This document shows, piece after piece, positions 53,988 through 62,577 of a stretch of 64,000 nt of DNA. The notes beneath the pieces are model-generated. The model was not told where the DNA came from. It did no database searches and saw only the letters and a program-made list of their open reading frames with translations. The DNA comes from Ezakiella coagulans (GTDB taxonomy: Bacteria > Bacillota > Clostridia > Tissierellales > Peptoniphilaceae), in the NCBI RefSeq assembly GCF_003096635.1, contig NZ_QEKV01000008.1, forward strand, positions 1-64,000. Direction: 5' to 3'. The position numbers were made by a program, and so were the translations under genes. How positions within the stretch are numbered: position 1 is the stretch's first letter; the number at the start of each line of letters is the position of its first letter.

Positions 53988-54682
53988 AAATCCTCCAAAA
54001 TTTTATCAAATGTTCCAAGCGGAATTGTTTGCTTCGAATCACTTAGAGCAATTTCCGGATTTTCATGCACTTCAACAATTATTCCGTCCGCACCGGCAGC
54101 AACTGCAGCTCTGGCTGCACGTCTTACAAAATCACGTTTCCCCATTGAATGACTAGGGTCCGCAATAATTTTATAGTCAGTGTTTTCTTTAATATAAATA
54201 ATTGCCCCGATGTCCAAAACATTTCTCGTAACATCGTCAAAGCTTCTAATCCCCCTCTCGCAAAGGGTTATCTTATTATTTCCTTCAAGTTTTATATATT
54301 CCGCTGCTTTTAAGAATTCGTGAACTGTGTTTGAAAAACCTCGTTTTAAAATTACAGGCTTATCAGTTTTCCCAATCTCTCTTAAAAGCTCAAAGTTTTG
54401 CATATTTCTTGCACCGATCTGAAAAATATCGACATGGTCATAAAGTTTCTCAATTTGATTTACACCGATAACCTCTGTAACAGTTTTCATGCCCATCTCT
54501 CTGATTTTATCAAGGATCGGTAGTCCTTTCCAACCGATGCCCTGAAAATCTTTAGGATCGGTTCGCGGCTTAAAAAGTGCCGCTCTCATTTCAGTTATTC
54601 CACGTTTTTTTAATTCAATCGCAAGAGAGAGAGCTTGCCTCTCGCTTTCAATTGAACATGAACCTGCAATAATTCTAATCAT
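53975..54682 (-). CDS. 3-Deoxy-7-phosphoheptulonate synthase, type I-beta
   Basis: 235 aa single-domain DAHP synthase without a regulatory ACT or chorismate-mutase domain, committing PEP and erythrose-4-phosphate to the pathway. AGSCSIES, RAALFKPRT, IGARNMQNFELL, ILKRGF, CERGIRSF and DPSHSMGK are present. ATG at 54682 overlaps the aroE stop (ATGATTAG); an upstream in-frame Met lies inside aroE. Lack of a regulatory domain suggests no allosteric feedback of the usual type. Confidence 0.94.
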   Translation of the reverse strand: MIRIIAGSCSIESERQALSLAIELKKRGITEMRAALFKPRTDPKDFQGIGWKGLPILDKIREMGMKTVTEVIGVNQIEKLYDHVDIFQIGARNMQNFELLREIGKTDKPVILKRGFSNTVHEFLKAAEYIKLEGNNKITLCERGIRSFDDVTRNVLDIGAIIYIKENTDYKIIADPSHSMGKRDFVRRAARAAVAAGADGIIVEVHENPEIALSDSKQTIPLGTFDKILEDLWKK

Positions 54683-55412
54683 TTTCTTCACCCTTATATA
54701 ACTTATATGCTTCAACCGCCTGATAATATAGCATATCGTATCCATTTTTTATTTCTACACCCTGTTTTTTCATCTCGCTTAGAAAAAGAGTGCACTCAGG
54801 CGTATAAATAATATCCACTGCCGTTTTCTGTGAATTGAATTTCTTTGTAAAAATCGCTTTATCTTCATTAAAACCGACGCTTGTGGCATTAATAATATTT
54901 GTAAAATCGCAATTCTCTAAATCATAAATAAAATTAAGGTCCGGCTTTATCTTTAAAAGTATATCATTTTCACTCGAATCTCTTACATATAAAGTCAAAT
55001 CCAAATCTTTAAACGCATAAACAAGAGCTCTCGCAGCTCCTCCTCTTCCAAGAATCAATGTTTTACCATATCTTAAAAATTCTCTATACGCCGCCTTTGC
55101 TCCGTACACGTCAGTGTTATATCCTACAAGTTTTCCATTTTCATTTATGACAGTGTTAGCTGCACCAAGTACTTTGACCGCTTCCGACATTTCATCAAGA
55201 TATTTTATTATCTCAGATTTATACGGTGCCGTAACATTAAATCCTCTTGCACCGGTTTCCTTTATAAATCTCACAAATTCCGGAATCTCTTCTAGATTCA
55301 TGTCCGCATTTTCATATAAAAAATCTATCTTGTCTTTTTCCGACAATTCTCGATAAATCTCTCCGGATCGTGAATTCTTAATATTTTTCCCGAGCAAATA
55401 GCATTTATACAT
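54675..55412 (-). CDS. aroE: Shikimate dehydrogenase, divergent
   Basis: 245 aa, somewhat short. NVTAPYK carries the catalytic Lys, GYNTDVYGA the Asp, LILGRGGAARALVYA the NADP loop. The usual shikimate SLS motif is changed to SRSGEIY. ATG overlaps the yvcK stop (ATGTATAA), so the shikimate genes follow yvcK directly. Confidence 0.9.
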   Translation of the reverse strand: MYKCYLLGKNIKNSRSGEIYRELSEKDKIDFLYENADMNLEEIPEFVRFIKETGARGFNVTAPYKSEIIKYLDEMSEAVKVLGAANTVINENGKLVGYNTDVYGAKAAYREFLRYGKTLILGRGGAARALVYAFKDLDLTLYVRDSSENDILLKIKPDLNFIYDLENCDFTNIINATSVGFNEDKAIFTKKFNSQKTAVDIIYTPECTLFLSEMKKQGVEIKNGYDMLYYQAVEAYKLYKGEEND

Positions 55413-56343
55413 CAAAAAGCTCCGAAAGTGTATCGGTTATATTTTTGGAATTACTCCTTACATAACCGCTCTTAACTTCAAGAAATTCACCCGTTATTAG
55501 CTTAGTATTTAAAATTTCTCGATCCTCATTTGTAACAACTACGGGAATGCTACCCTCAAAACTGTATTTTTCAATGAGTTCTCTCTTCGGAAGCACATCA
55601 TTTGCAAGTACAAAATCAATTTCACGACCCAGATATCGCTCAACTTCCTCAACGTGATGATAAAGAGTATATCCATTCGTTTCCTCAGGTTGAGTCATAA
55701 CGTTCGCAATATAAACGATTTTTTTGTCCTTTAACGCCTCTCTTACGCCGTCAACAAGGAGATTACATATAACAGATGTGTATAAACTTCCCGGCCCCAA
55801 TGTGACGACATCAGCACTTGATATCGCCTCTTTTGCATGTTCAGAAATATTTACGTGATTCATCAATGAAAGCTCTTTAATTCCCGCTTTTCTTTTTAGA
55901 GCAAAAATCGCAATCTCAGACTCACCTCTTACCTGTACACCGTCAGTAAGAACTGCACACAAATCCATATTGTCAATTGTCACCGGATAAACCTTGCCCT
56001 TTAAATTTAAGACATTAGAAACAACTTGAATTCCATTTTCAAAAGAACCTTCGCTCTTAACCATACCTGCTATAATCAAATTTCCAAGTGACTGTCCCTT
56101 TAAAGAACCGTCTTCAAATCTATAACTTAAAAGTTTCCTCAAATCGTCCGGTGCTTCCGAAAGTGCAAGAAGACAGTTTCTTATGTCACCTGGTGGGAGC
56201 ATGTTTAAATCCTCTCTTAAAATTCCACTTCCCCCGCCATTATCACCAACCGTAACAATAGCAGAAACTTCAAATTTTTTCTTAAGACCGTTTAATAGAA
56301 CACTAAGTCCTGTTCCGCCGCCTATTGCCGCAAGTTTAATCAT
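55405..56343 (-). CDS. yvcK: YvcK/CofD family gluconeogenesis factor
   Basis: 312 aa. GGGTGLSVLL at the N-terminus and TVGDNGGGSG are the family motifs; GPGSLYTSVI follows. In B. subtilis it is a UDP-sugar-binding protein needed for wall growth on gluconeogenic carbon. ATG at 56343 overlaps rapZ's stop. whiA, the usual next gene, is absent; aroE takes that place. Confidence 0.94.
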   Translation of the reverse strand: MIKLAAIGGGTGLSVLLNGLKKKFEVSAIVTVGDNGGGSGILREDLNMLPPGDIRNCLLALSEAPDDLRKLLSYRFEDGSLKGQSLGNLIIAGMVKSEGSFENGIQVVSNVLNLKGKVYPVTIDNMDLCAVLTDGVQVRGESEIAIFALKRKAGIKELSLMNHVNISEHAKEAISSADVVTLGPGSLYTSVICNLLVDGVREALKDKKIVYIANVMTQPEETNGYTLYHHVEEVERYLGREIDFVLANDVLPKRELIEKYSFEGSIPVVVTNEDREILNTKLITGEFLEVKSGYVRSNSKNITDTLSELFDV

Positions 56344-57187
56344 TGTGTGCCTCATCTAAATCTCGATTTATAATAGTTATATTTATTCCAGACTCTTTTA
56401 GAAGTTCTGCAAGTCTCCTTGCAACACTAACTGAACGTTGTCTTCCACCTGTGCAACCGAAAGCAACTATAAGTTGCTCCTTACCCTCATTTTCATATAG
56501 TGGAATCAAAAATTTCAATAAATCATGTACTTTTTCAATAAATTCACCGCTCTCATTTTGAGCTAAAACAAAATTATAACAATCAGGATTATATCCACTC
56601 TTTAGTTTTAGTTCCGACACATAATATGGATTTGTGATAAATCGCACATCAAAGACTAAATCAGCGTCAGCAACAATTCCGTTTTTAAATCCGAAAGTTT
56701 TAAAAATAACTGAGATTTCATTTTTATCATTTAAAACCAAACTGTGAATAATATTTTTGAGTTCACCTAAAGTCAAATTCGTGGTATCTATCGGAATCGA
56801 AAGATCCATCACCCGGTCCATGAGTTCTCTTTCTTTTCGAATGCCTTCGACAATTGTACCTCCGGGACTCATTGGATGAAGTCTTCTCTTCTCCTTGAAA
56901 CGCTTGATAAGCTCATTGTCCGTTGCATTTAAGAATAAAACCTTTGCTCCGTAGTCATCTTTCAAATCTTTTATAGTTTTATAAAGTTCACGTTTAAATA
57001 CGCGTCCCCTTTGGTCAAGAGCAAGTGCAATTTTATTTATCTCCGGAGTTTCCTCCATAAGTTCAACCAAATCTCTTATAAGAGGTGTAGGCAAATTGTC
57101 TATTGAAAGATAGCCCTCATCTTCCAAAACATTTAAAGCAGCGGTCTTTCCCGCACCGCTAAGTCCTGTGACTATAACAATTTCCAT
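56336..57187 (-). CDS. rapZ: RapZ/YvcJ family P-loop nucleotide-binding protein
   Basis: 283 aa. Walker A GLSGAGKT at 8-15, ALDQRGR, and the C-terminal GCTGGRQRSVSVARRL. Homologues adapt RNase E to a small RNA in enterics and bind UDP-GlcNAc-linked signals in Gram-positives. 4-nt gap to murB; AGGTGATATT before the ATG. Confidence 0.94.
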   Translation of the reverse strand: MEIVIVTGLSGAGKTAALNVLEDEGYLSIDNLPTPLIRDLVELMEETPEINKIALALDQRGRVFKRELYKTIKDLKDDYGAKVLFLNATDNELIKRFKEKRRLHPMSPGGTIVEGIRKERELMDRVMDLSIPIDTTNLTLGELKNIIHSLVLNDKNEISVIFKTFGFKNGIVADADLVFDVRFITNPYYVSELKLKSGYNPDCYNFVLAQNESGEFIEKVHDLLKFLIPLYENEGKEQLIVAFGCTGGRQRSVSVARRLAELLKESGINITIINRDLDEAHND

Positions 57188-57191
57188 AATA

Positions 57192-58037
57192 TCACCTCAA
57201 AATCTTGACTTCAGTTTCCAAACTTATTCCCGTCTTCTCAAGGACAATATCGTGAACCTTTTGAATAAGTGAAACTACATCTTCATAACTTGCATTGTCG
57301 ACATTTATAATAAAGCCGGCGTGCTTCTTTGAGACTTCCGCCCCGCCGATTCTTAGACCTTTAAGTCCACATTCATCTATAATCTTTGACGCAAAACCGT
57401 TTTCAGGTCTCTTAAACACACTTCCACATGAAGGATATTCGAGTGGTTGCTTTTCACGTCTTCTTCCGTTCAAATCATTAATAACAGCCTCGATTTCTTT
57501 TTGGTCACCTTCTTCGCCTATAAATGTCGCACCAACAATTATTTCTCCGTTTGTTTGAAATGAACTGTGCCTTTGCGAAAAATCGATTTGTTCTTTTGTA
57601 TAACTTACAATCTTACCGTCTCTAATTGCTCTAACACTTTCCAAAACGTCGCTTATAACCGGTCCATACGCACCTGCATTCATAAAAATTCCTCCACCTA
57701 CAGTTCCCGGAATTCCGTCCAAAAATTCAAAACCTTTTAAATAAGACTTAAGTGCGAACCTGCTCAGTGCTTTCATAGTGGCTCCGGATTCAGCCACAAT
57801 TCTATATCCGTCCTTTCGGATTTTTGAAAAATTGTCCCTTAAAATCATAAAACTTTTATCATAATACTCGTCCGGAATAATAAGATTGGAACAATTCCCT
57901 ATTACAATTACTTCATTACATTTATTTAAAACATCTATAATATCGTCAGTATCTTCCGGAAAGAAAATCTCTTTTACATTCCCTCCGACTTTCATCGACG
58001 TATATGGTTTAATAGATACATTTTTCAATACTTCCAT
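57192..58037 (-). CDS. murB: UDP-N-acetylenolpyruvoylglucosamine reductase
   Basis: 281 aa FAD enzyme reducing UDP-GlcNAc-enolpyruvate to UDP-MurNAc. NTSMKVGG-like PYTSMKVGG at the start, GIPGTVGGGIFMNAGAYG, YPSCGSVFKRP (catalytic Ser) and the final Glu in SLETEVKIL. The ATG at 58037 follows GAGGTG; the 5' extension of the ORF lies over a TATAAT-like promoter box. First gene of murB-rapZ-yvcK-aro operon. Confidence 0.95.
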   Translation of the reverse strand: MEVLKNVSIKPYTSMKVGGNVKEIFFPEDTDDIIDVLNKCNEVIVIGNCSNLIIPDEYYDKSFMILRDNFSKIRKDGYRIVAESGATMKALSRFALKSYLKGFEFLDGIPGTVGGGIFMNAGAYGPVISDVLESVRAIRDGKIVSYTKEQIDFSQRHSSFQTNGEIIVGATFIGEEGDQKEIEAVINDLNGRRREKQPLEYPSCGSVFKRPENGFASKIIDECGLKGLRIGGAEVSKKHAGFIINVDNASYEDVVSLIQKVHDIVLEKTGISLETEVKILR

Positions 58038-58077
58038 ATTACACCTCATACATACATTATACCCAATTATGAGCAAT

Positions 58078-58123
58078 AAAAAAAGAGTGCTTTCTACGTT
58101 TTAGATGCAGTACTCTTTTTTTA
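58078..58123. terminator. Terminator between ABC exporter gene and murB
   Basis: AAAAAGAGT-GC and GC-AGT-ACTCTTTTT arms, with A and T runs on both sides; ends the ABC transporter transcript and insulates murB. Confidence 0.8.
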
Positions 58124-58159
58124 TTGAAATATTTTTATTTATATAAATTCTAACTACAA

Positions 58160-59920
58160 TTAGTTTTGTGCATTAAATAGCTCGAAAAACTTTCCGTTTG
58201 CATTCATCAACTCATCAAAACTTCCTTCTTCCACAACTTTTCCGGCATCAAGCACAATAAATTTTGTCGCTCTTCTTAAACCTTGAATTCTATGCGTAGT
58301 AAAAATTGCGGATCTGATATTGGAGTCTTCCAAAAGATTTTCCCAGAAAACTTTTTCTTGTATCGGATCAAGTGCGCTCGTCGGTTCGTCAAATATCAGC
58401 ACATTTCCTCCGTGATAGAGAGTTCTTGCGGTTGCAATTCTTTGCCACTCGCCGCCCGAAATTTCCACACCGTCATTGTAAATTTTGCCCAAATGTGTTT
58501 CCATATTATTGCCGAATTTTTTCAGTACTGAATCAGCGCCTGAACGATGTATTGACTGGGCGAGATCATTCTTGGAATTTTTATTTATATTGCTCAGCTC
58601 CACATTTTCACGGAAAGTGATTTCGTATTTATTGAAATCTTGAAAGAGCACTCCAAAGGAACTTCTAAGCTCGTCAATATCGTATTCCTTAATGTCTTTG
58701 CCGTTTATGAGAATTTGACCGCTATCGGCGTCATATAGCCTCAATAAAAGCTTCATAATTGTGGTTTTCCCCGAACCGTTTACGCCCACAATTCCAAGCC
58801 TATCCCCGAAGTTAAAATCGAAGCTCACATTTTCCAAAGCATAGTCATCTCTTCCCGGATATTTGAATGACACACTTTTAAATTCAATTTTATTCACATC
58901 GTTGCAATTTGAATCTCCGGAAGCCATATTGAAATCGAAATCCAAAAATTCAAAATAAGTATTCATAAAAAGTTCCGTTTCAAGAAGCATCGAGCCTTCC
59001 TCGATAAATCTTATGGAGCTTCTTGCAGTGTATAAAAGATAATTTAGAAATAGCGAAAGAGCCCCGATGGTATAAATTCCGGCGACTACGTTTTTCACAA
59101 ATAAAACTATTGTTATGGATAAAACCACGACTCCAAAAATTGAAACAAGCACTCCGGCAAGTCCCTTCTTTCTTCTGTCTTTAGCGGATTCCCCATTAAT
59201 TCTATCAATAATTTCATCATAATCTTCTTTAAATTTGTCGCCATATTTAAAGACAACTCTTTCTTTTGAAAAATCTCTTCCGAGCAATATGTCCCTGTAA
59301 TAGTTTAATTGTTTTACAAAAGGCGATCTTGTGACGGTGTTTTCATAAGCTGCCACTTGGAGTTTGTAGACGATATAACTTTGAGGAAAAATACCAACCA
59401 AAAATGCTAGTGGAATCCAAATGGAATAAGCCGATAGCTGAGCAAACATAACCACGATTGTAACGAAAATTCTTATGATAGAAAATGAAAATACAATCAA
59501 ATTTATCGGTCTGAATGCGATTTCCATTTGAAGCATATTGAGTCTGTCGTAAAATTCAGGATTGTCCAATGTGTTTAAGTTATCCACTTCTGAGACTTTA
59601 TTAAAAAGATCCATATTGACCTTTTTAACAAGTGAATCTGTGCATTCCCCTTGCACAATCATCATCAGCGGGCCCACCAAAAAATCTATGAGCACCGCAA
59701 TGATAAACGGTAACATTATAAGTATCGCTGATTTAACATCCGATAGCGTTTTTACACTGTCTATGAATTTTGCAATTGCCGTCGCTTGAACGACAGGAAT
59801 AAAAATTTGCAGTGCCAAAATTATCATAAGAAATGTAACTTTGGTAGGTGCACTTTTAAAAATCAACCCAAGTGACCTAAAAAATATTTTTAGATATGAT
59901 GGCTTTTCCGATTTATTCAT
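58160..59920 (-). CDS. ABC transporter, fused permease and ATPase
   Basis: 586 aa half-transporter of the ABC-B exporter type. Six transmembrane helices (about 1-310), then an ATPase: Walker A GVNGSGKT, Q-loop FGVLFQD, signature ISGGEWQRIA, Walker B VLIFDEPTSALDP and His switch TTHR. Works as a dimer; the partner may be itself, as no second half-transporter is adjacent. AGGAGG before ATG. Substrate not evident (lipid, peptide or drug). Confidence 0.93.
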   Translation of the reverse strand: MNKSEKPSYLKIFFRSLGLIFKSAPTKVTFLMIILALQIFIPVVQATAIAKFIDSVKTLSDVKSAILIMLPFIIAVLIDFLVGPLMMIVQGECTDSLVKKVNMDLFNKVSEVDNLNTLDNPEFYDRLNMLQMEIAFRPINLIVFSFSIIRIFVTIVVMFAQLSAYSIWIPLAFLVGIFPQSYIVYKLQVAAYENTVTRSPFVKQLNYYRDILLGRDFSKERVVFKYGDKFKEDYDEIIDRINGESAKDRRKKGLAGVLVSIFGVVVLSITIVLFVKNVVAGIYTIGALSLFLNYLLYTARSSIRFIEEGSMLLETELFMNTYFEFLDFDFNMASGDSNCNDVNKIEFKSVSFKYPGRDDYALENVSFDFNFGDRLGIVGVNGSGKTTIMKLLLRLYDADSGQILINGKDIKEYDIDELRSSFGVLFQDFNKYEITFRENVELSNINKNSKNDLAQSIHRSGADSVLKKFGNNMETHLGKIYNDGVEISGGEWQRIATARTLYHGGNVLIFDEPTSALDPIQEKVFWENLLEDSNIRSAIFTTHRIQGLRRATKFIVLDAGKVVEEGSFDELMNANGKFFELFNAQN

Positions 59921-60373
59921 ATTTTCCTCCTATAGTTTTTCACCACATGTTAACATCTCCATCTAAAATAACAAGATTTTCAGTGTCTAATATAAAATTT
60001 ATTTTATGAGAGAAGATGTGTAGTTTTAGTTAAGTACTTTGTGTGTAATTAATATAGTTATGCTATATTTTATATGATTAATTGCACTTATAAAATTCTT
60101 TCACAATATTTATACCCAAAAAAAATAATTAAACCAAAATTATATTAATAAGATTTATTGATTTATTTTGTAACTCTGTCATGCTGACTTCGAAACAACG
60201 GATAGATTTTATGTAATAAATCAATCACATGAGTTAGTATAAGCAGTAGATTTTTACAATAATGTGAAGTTCAGAACTGCGTGTTTTGTGCTCAATTTGT
60301 GCTCGGTTTGTGTGCAACGTGCGTAAAAATATATGATTTTATGTTGATTTTTCGAAAATCCACAAAAATAAAA
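59921..60373. other. Long AT-rich intergenic region
   Basis: No ORF with a ribosome site. Contains an 11-bp tandem repeat (60285-60317) about 95 nt from the tRNA 3' end, several short palindromes and no promoter I can assign apart from the ribosome site of the ABC gene. May be degraded mobile DNA. Confidence 0.5.
60285..60317. repeat. Tandem 11-bp direct repeats near tRNA-Thr
   Basis: TTTGTGCTCAA (60285-60295), TTTGTGCTCGG (60296-60306) and TTTGTGTGCAA (60307-60317) in exact 11-bp register, i.e. one DNA turn. Looks like arm-type binding sites for an integrase, beside a tRNA gene. Confidence 0.6.
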
Positions 60374-60406
60374 AAAACGTTACAACCATTAAAATTGCAA
60401 CGTTTT
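60374..60406 (-). terminator. Terminator of tRNA-Thr
   Basis: AAAACGTTGCAA pairs with TTGTAACGTTTT (12 bp, one GU) and is followed by Ts on the minus strand. Confidence 0.85.
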
Positions 60407-60409
60407 ATT

Positions 60410-60485
60410 TGGTGCTGAAGACAGGAATCGAACCTGCGACCTGCTGGTTACGAATCAGCTGCTCTACCGACTGAGCCACTTCAGC
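60410..60485 (-). tRNA. tRNA-Thr (CGT anticodon)
   Basis: 76 nt, 3' CCA encoded. Acceptor stem GCTGAAG/CTTCAGC with discriminator A; D arm GCTCAGTCGGTAGAGC; anticodon stem CTGAT-loop-ATCAG-like with TTCGTAA loop, anticodon CGT; T arm GTTCGAATCC-type. Cloverleaf complete. Confidence 0.97.
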
Positions 60486-60503
60486 ATGTTTATAACAAAA
60501 TCT

Positions 60504-60532
60504 ATTATACCAAATTCCATTTATAATTACAA
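60504..60532 (-). promoter_or_regulatory. Promoter of tRNA-Thr
   Basis: TTGTAA (60532-60527), 17-bp spacer, TATAAT (60509-60504) on the minus strand, 19 nt before the mature 5' end. Confidence 0.75.
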
Positions 60533-60587
60533 GTGTTTTAAACGCAATTTTTCGGTAAATCTCTCGAATACATTTTTGCATAAACAA

Positions 60588-60616
60588 AAAACACTTCTCG
60601 AAATTGAAAAGTGTTT
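60588..60616 (-). terminator. Terminator of cls-aminotransferase-malY operon
   Basis: AAACACTT and AAGTGTTT stem with a run of Ts on the minus strand just after the malY-like gene. Confidence 0.82.
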
Positions 60617-60623
60617 AAGTGAT

Positions 60624-61793
60624 TTAATTAAAATATTTTTTAAGTCTTCTTGCAGCGTCTCTTATAACTTCTGTCGGTGCGGCAAGGTTTATTCTTTCAA
60701 ATCCGTCCGCAACTTCTCCGAACTTATGTCCATGATCAAAAATCACAGCACAATCCTCTGCAAGAGTTTTTTCTCTTTCCTCACGCGTCATATCGTATGC
60801 GCGGAAATCGAGGAACATGAGATAAGTTCCTTCAGGTTCAACGATCTTAATCTTTGTGTCTTTAAGCTCTTCTTTCAAAACATTTTGATTTTCGATTATT
60901 TTTTCAATAAGTTGACCTAGCCATTCTTCGCATTCATTGTAGCAAATTTCAGCAGCTTTAAATCCGAGTGCGGAGTTTGCGTGCGATTGAACGCCCATAA
61001 CTGCTTGTATAAAATTCTTTTTGAGCTCAGGATTTTTTATAATTGTTGTAGAAACTCCCATTCCGGCGAGATTAAATGTCTTTGATGCCGATGTGAATGT
61101 GATTGTTCTGTCTGCGAGTTCATCCGATAACGTTTGAAATACAATATGTTTATGACCCGGCATTATTATGTCCGAGTGAATCTCATCGCTTATCAAATAC
61201 AAATCGTTTTCAAGAATTATTTTCTCAAGCTTTTCAAGTTCTTCTCTTGTCCAAACGCGTGTAACCGGATTATGAGGTGAACAGAAAAGAAGCACTTTGT
61301 TTTCTTTCATTTTAGCAAGTTCTTCAAACTTTTCAAAATCGATATAAAATCTGTTGTCTTTTTCAATTAGAGGAGCGTCAACAAGCTTTCTTCCTTGTGA
61401 AGTGACTGCACTGAAAAAAGGAAAATATACCGGAGACATAACTATTACGCCGTCTCCTTCGTTTGTGAGTGATTTTACTGCATTAAAAATCGCAGGAACG
61501 ACCGCCGTGTTGTTTACCATCCATTCATCCATAACTTCAAAATCGTGCACTCTTTTGAGCCATGATTTCAAAGCTTCCTTGAAGTCTTCGTTTGCTTCAG
61601 TGTATCCAAGAACCATTTCATCTAAAAACTTTTTCAATCCTTCGACCATTTCCGGTGGATTTTTAAATTCCATGTCTGCTGTTGAAAGCGGAATCGTGTC
61701 AACCGGCAAATCGGGAAATTCTCTGAATGTTTTTCTGTATTTTACAGAGCCTTGTTCTCTTCTGTTTGTTAGCGTTTCAAAATCGTATTTCAT
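60624..61793 (-). CDS. MalY/PatB family PLP aminotransferase (cystathionine beta-lyase-like)
   Basis: 389 aa fold-type I PLP enzyme. DTIPLSTADMEFKNPP at the start and SDEIHSDIIMPG in the middle are characteristic; the PLP lysine is in TSASKTFNLAGM; FERINLAAP supplies the carboxylate-binding Arg. Members cleave cystathionine or cysteine to sulfide or pyruvate. ATG shares one base with the preceding stop (TAATG). Confidence 0.92.
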   Translation of the reverse strand: MKYDFETLTNRREQGSVKYRKTFREFPDLPVDTIPLSTADMEFKNPPEMVEGLKKFLDEMVLGYTEANEDFKEALKSWLKRVHDFEVMDEWMVNNTAVVPAIFNAVKSLTNEGDGVIVMSPVYFPFFSAVTSQGRKLVDAPLIEKDNRFYIDFEKFEELAKMKENKVLLFCSPHNPVTRVWTREELEKLEKIILENDLYLISDEIHSDIIMPGHKHIVFQTLSDELADRTITFTSASKTFNLAGMGVSTTIIKNPELKKNFIQAVMGVQSHANSALGFKAAEICYNECEEWLGQLIEKIIENQNVLKEELKDTKIKIVEPEGTYLMFLDFRAYDMTREEREKTLAEDCAVIFDHGHKFGEVADGFERINLAAPTEVIRDAARRLKKYFN

Positions 61794-62569
61794 TATACCC
61801 TCGTTTCTTCAAACTCTTTCTTGTAATCATCTATAAATTCTCTAAATTTTTGGGCGAGTTCAATCGATAGTTCATAATCTTTCCCGCTCAATTCTCTGCC
61901 ATTTATACTTTTTACAGAAACTACATCCATTCCGGTTCCTGAAAGTAGCGCACCGTCAATTGTTTTAAGTTCATCAAGTGACAGTTCCCTCTCTTCCACT
62001 TCCAAAGAAAGTCTATCTTCGCACATCTTATAAAAATTCTTTTTAACTACTCCAGGCAAAGTTTTGTTCTTTGTAGGCTCAAAAATTTTTCCGTCTTTTA
62101 TATAATAAAAATTGGATCGCGAACCCTCGAGAACCTCGTTGCCATTATACAGAAGAAGCTCAAACAAATCATTTCTGTCCATGATTTCTTGAACCTCTTT
62201 TTTAAAATTCTTTCTATAAATCTTTCTCTCCGGATTTAGCCTTTCAAATTCGTAAAGCCCGATATTGACTCCATTTTTTCTTTCAAAGTCCGTCACTTCT
62301 CGAATTTTCATATCTTCCATAAAAACATCTTCGCCGTCAACCATAATCATGACGCTTTCAACATTTCTTTCAGGTTTAAAATCCGACATTATACCCTTTA
62401 TTTTATCAAACAATTCTGTTTTGTTTGCTTTTTCAAGATTTCCATATAATCTCTTCATGTGATCTTCTAAAAACAAATAAACTCCATCTTCGCTTCTTAT
62501 AACTTCATAAATAAAATTATCATTTAAATATGGTTTTTCATCTAAAAGATTGCCATTTTTATAAATCAT
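61793..62569 (-). CDS. Class IV PLP aminotransferase/4-amino-4-deoxychorismate lyase-like
   Basis: 258 aa. EDHMKRL near the start; YRKNFKKE contains the likely PLP lysine; GNEVLEGSRSNFYYI has the Glu and Ser for the cofactor; LPGVVKKNF and LLSGTGMDVV end the domain. The family covers branched-chain and D-amino acid transaminases and PabC. Without pabA/pabB nearby, assignment stays open. AGGAGG lies inside the end of cls. Confidence 0.85.
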   Translation of the reverse strand: MIYKNGNLLDEKPYLNDNFIYEVIRSEDGVYLFLEDHMKRLYGNLEKANKTELFDKIKGIMSDFKPERNVESVMIMVDGEDVFMEDMKIREVTDFERKNGVNIGLYEFERLNPERKIYRKNFKKEVQEIMDRNDLFELLLYNGNEVLEGSRSNFYYIKDGKIFEPTKNKTLPGVVKKNFYKMCEDRLSLEVEERELSLDELKTIDGALLSGTGMDVVSVKSINGRELSGKDYELSIELAQKFREFIDDYKKEFEETRV

Positions 62570-62577
62570 TTTCCCTC

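Noticed and set aside
60405-60587. 60-aa minus-strand ORF covering the tRNA region
   Set aside because: Most of it is translation of tRNA-Thr; the AEVAQSVEQLIRNQQVAGSIPVF-type peptide is a well-known artefact of tRNA sequence.
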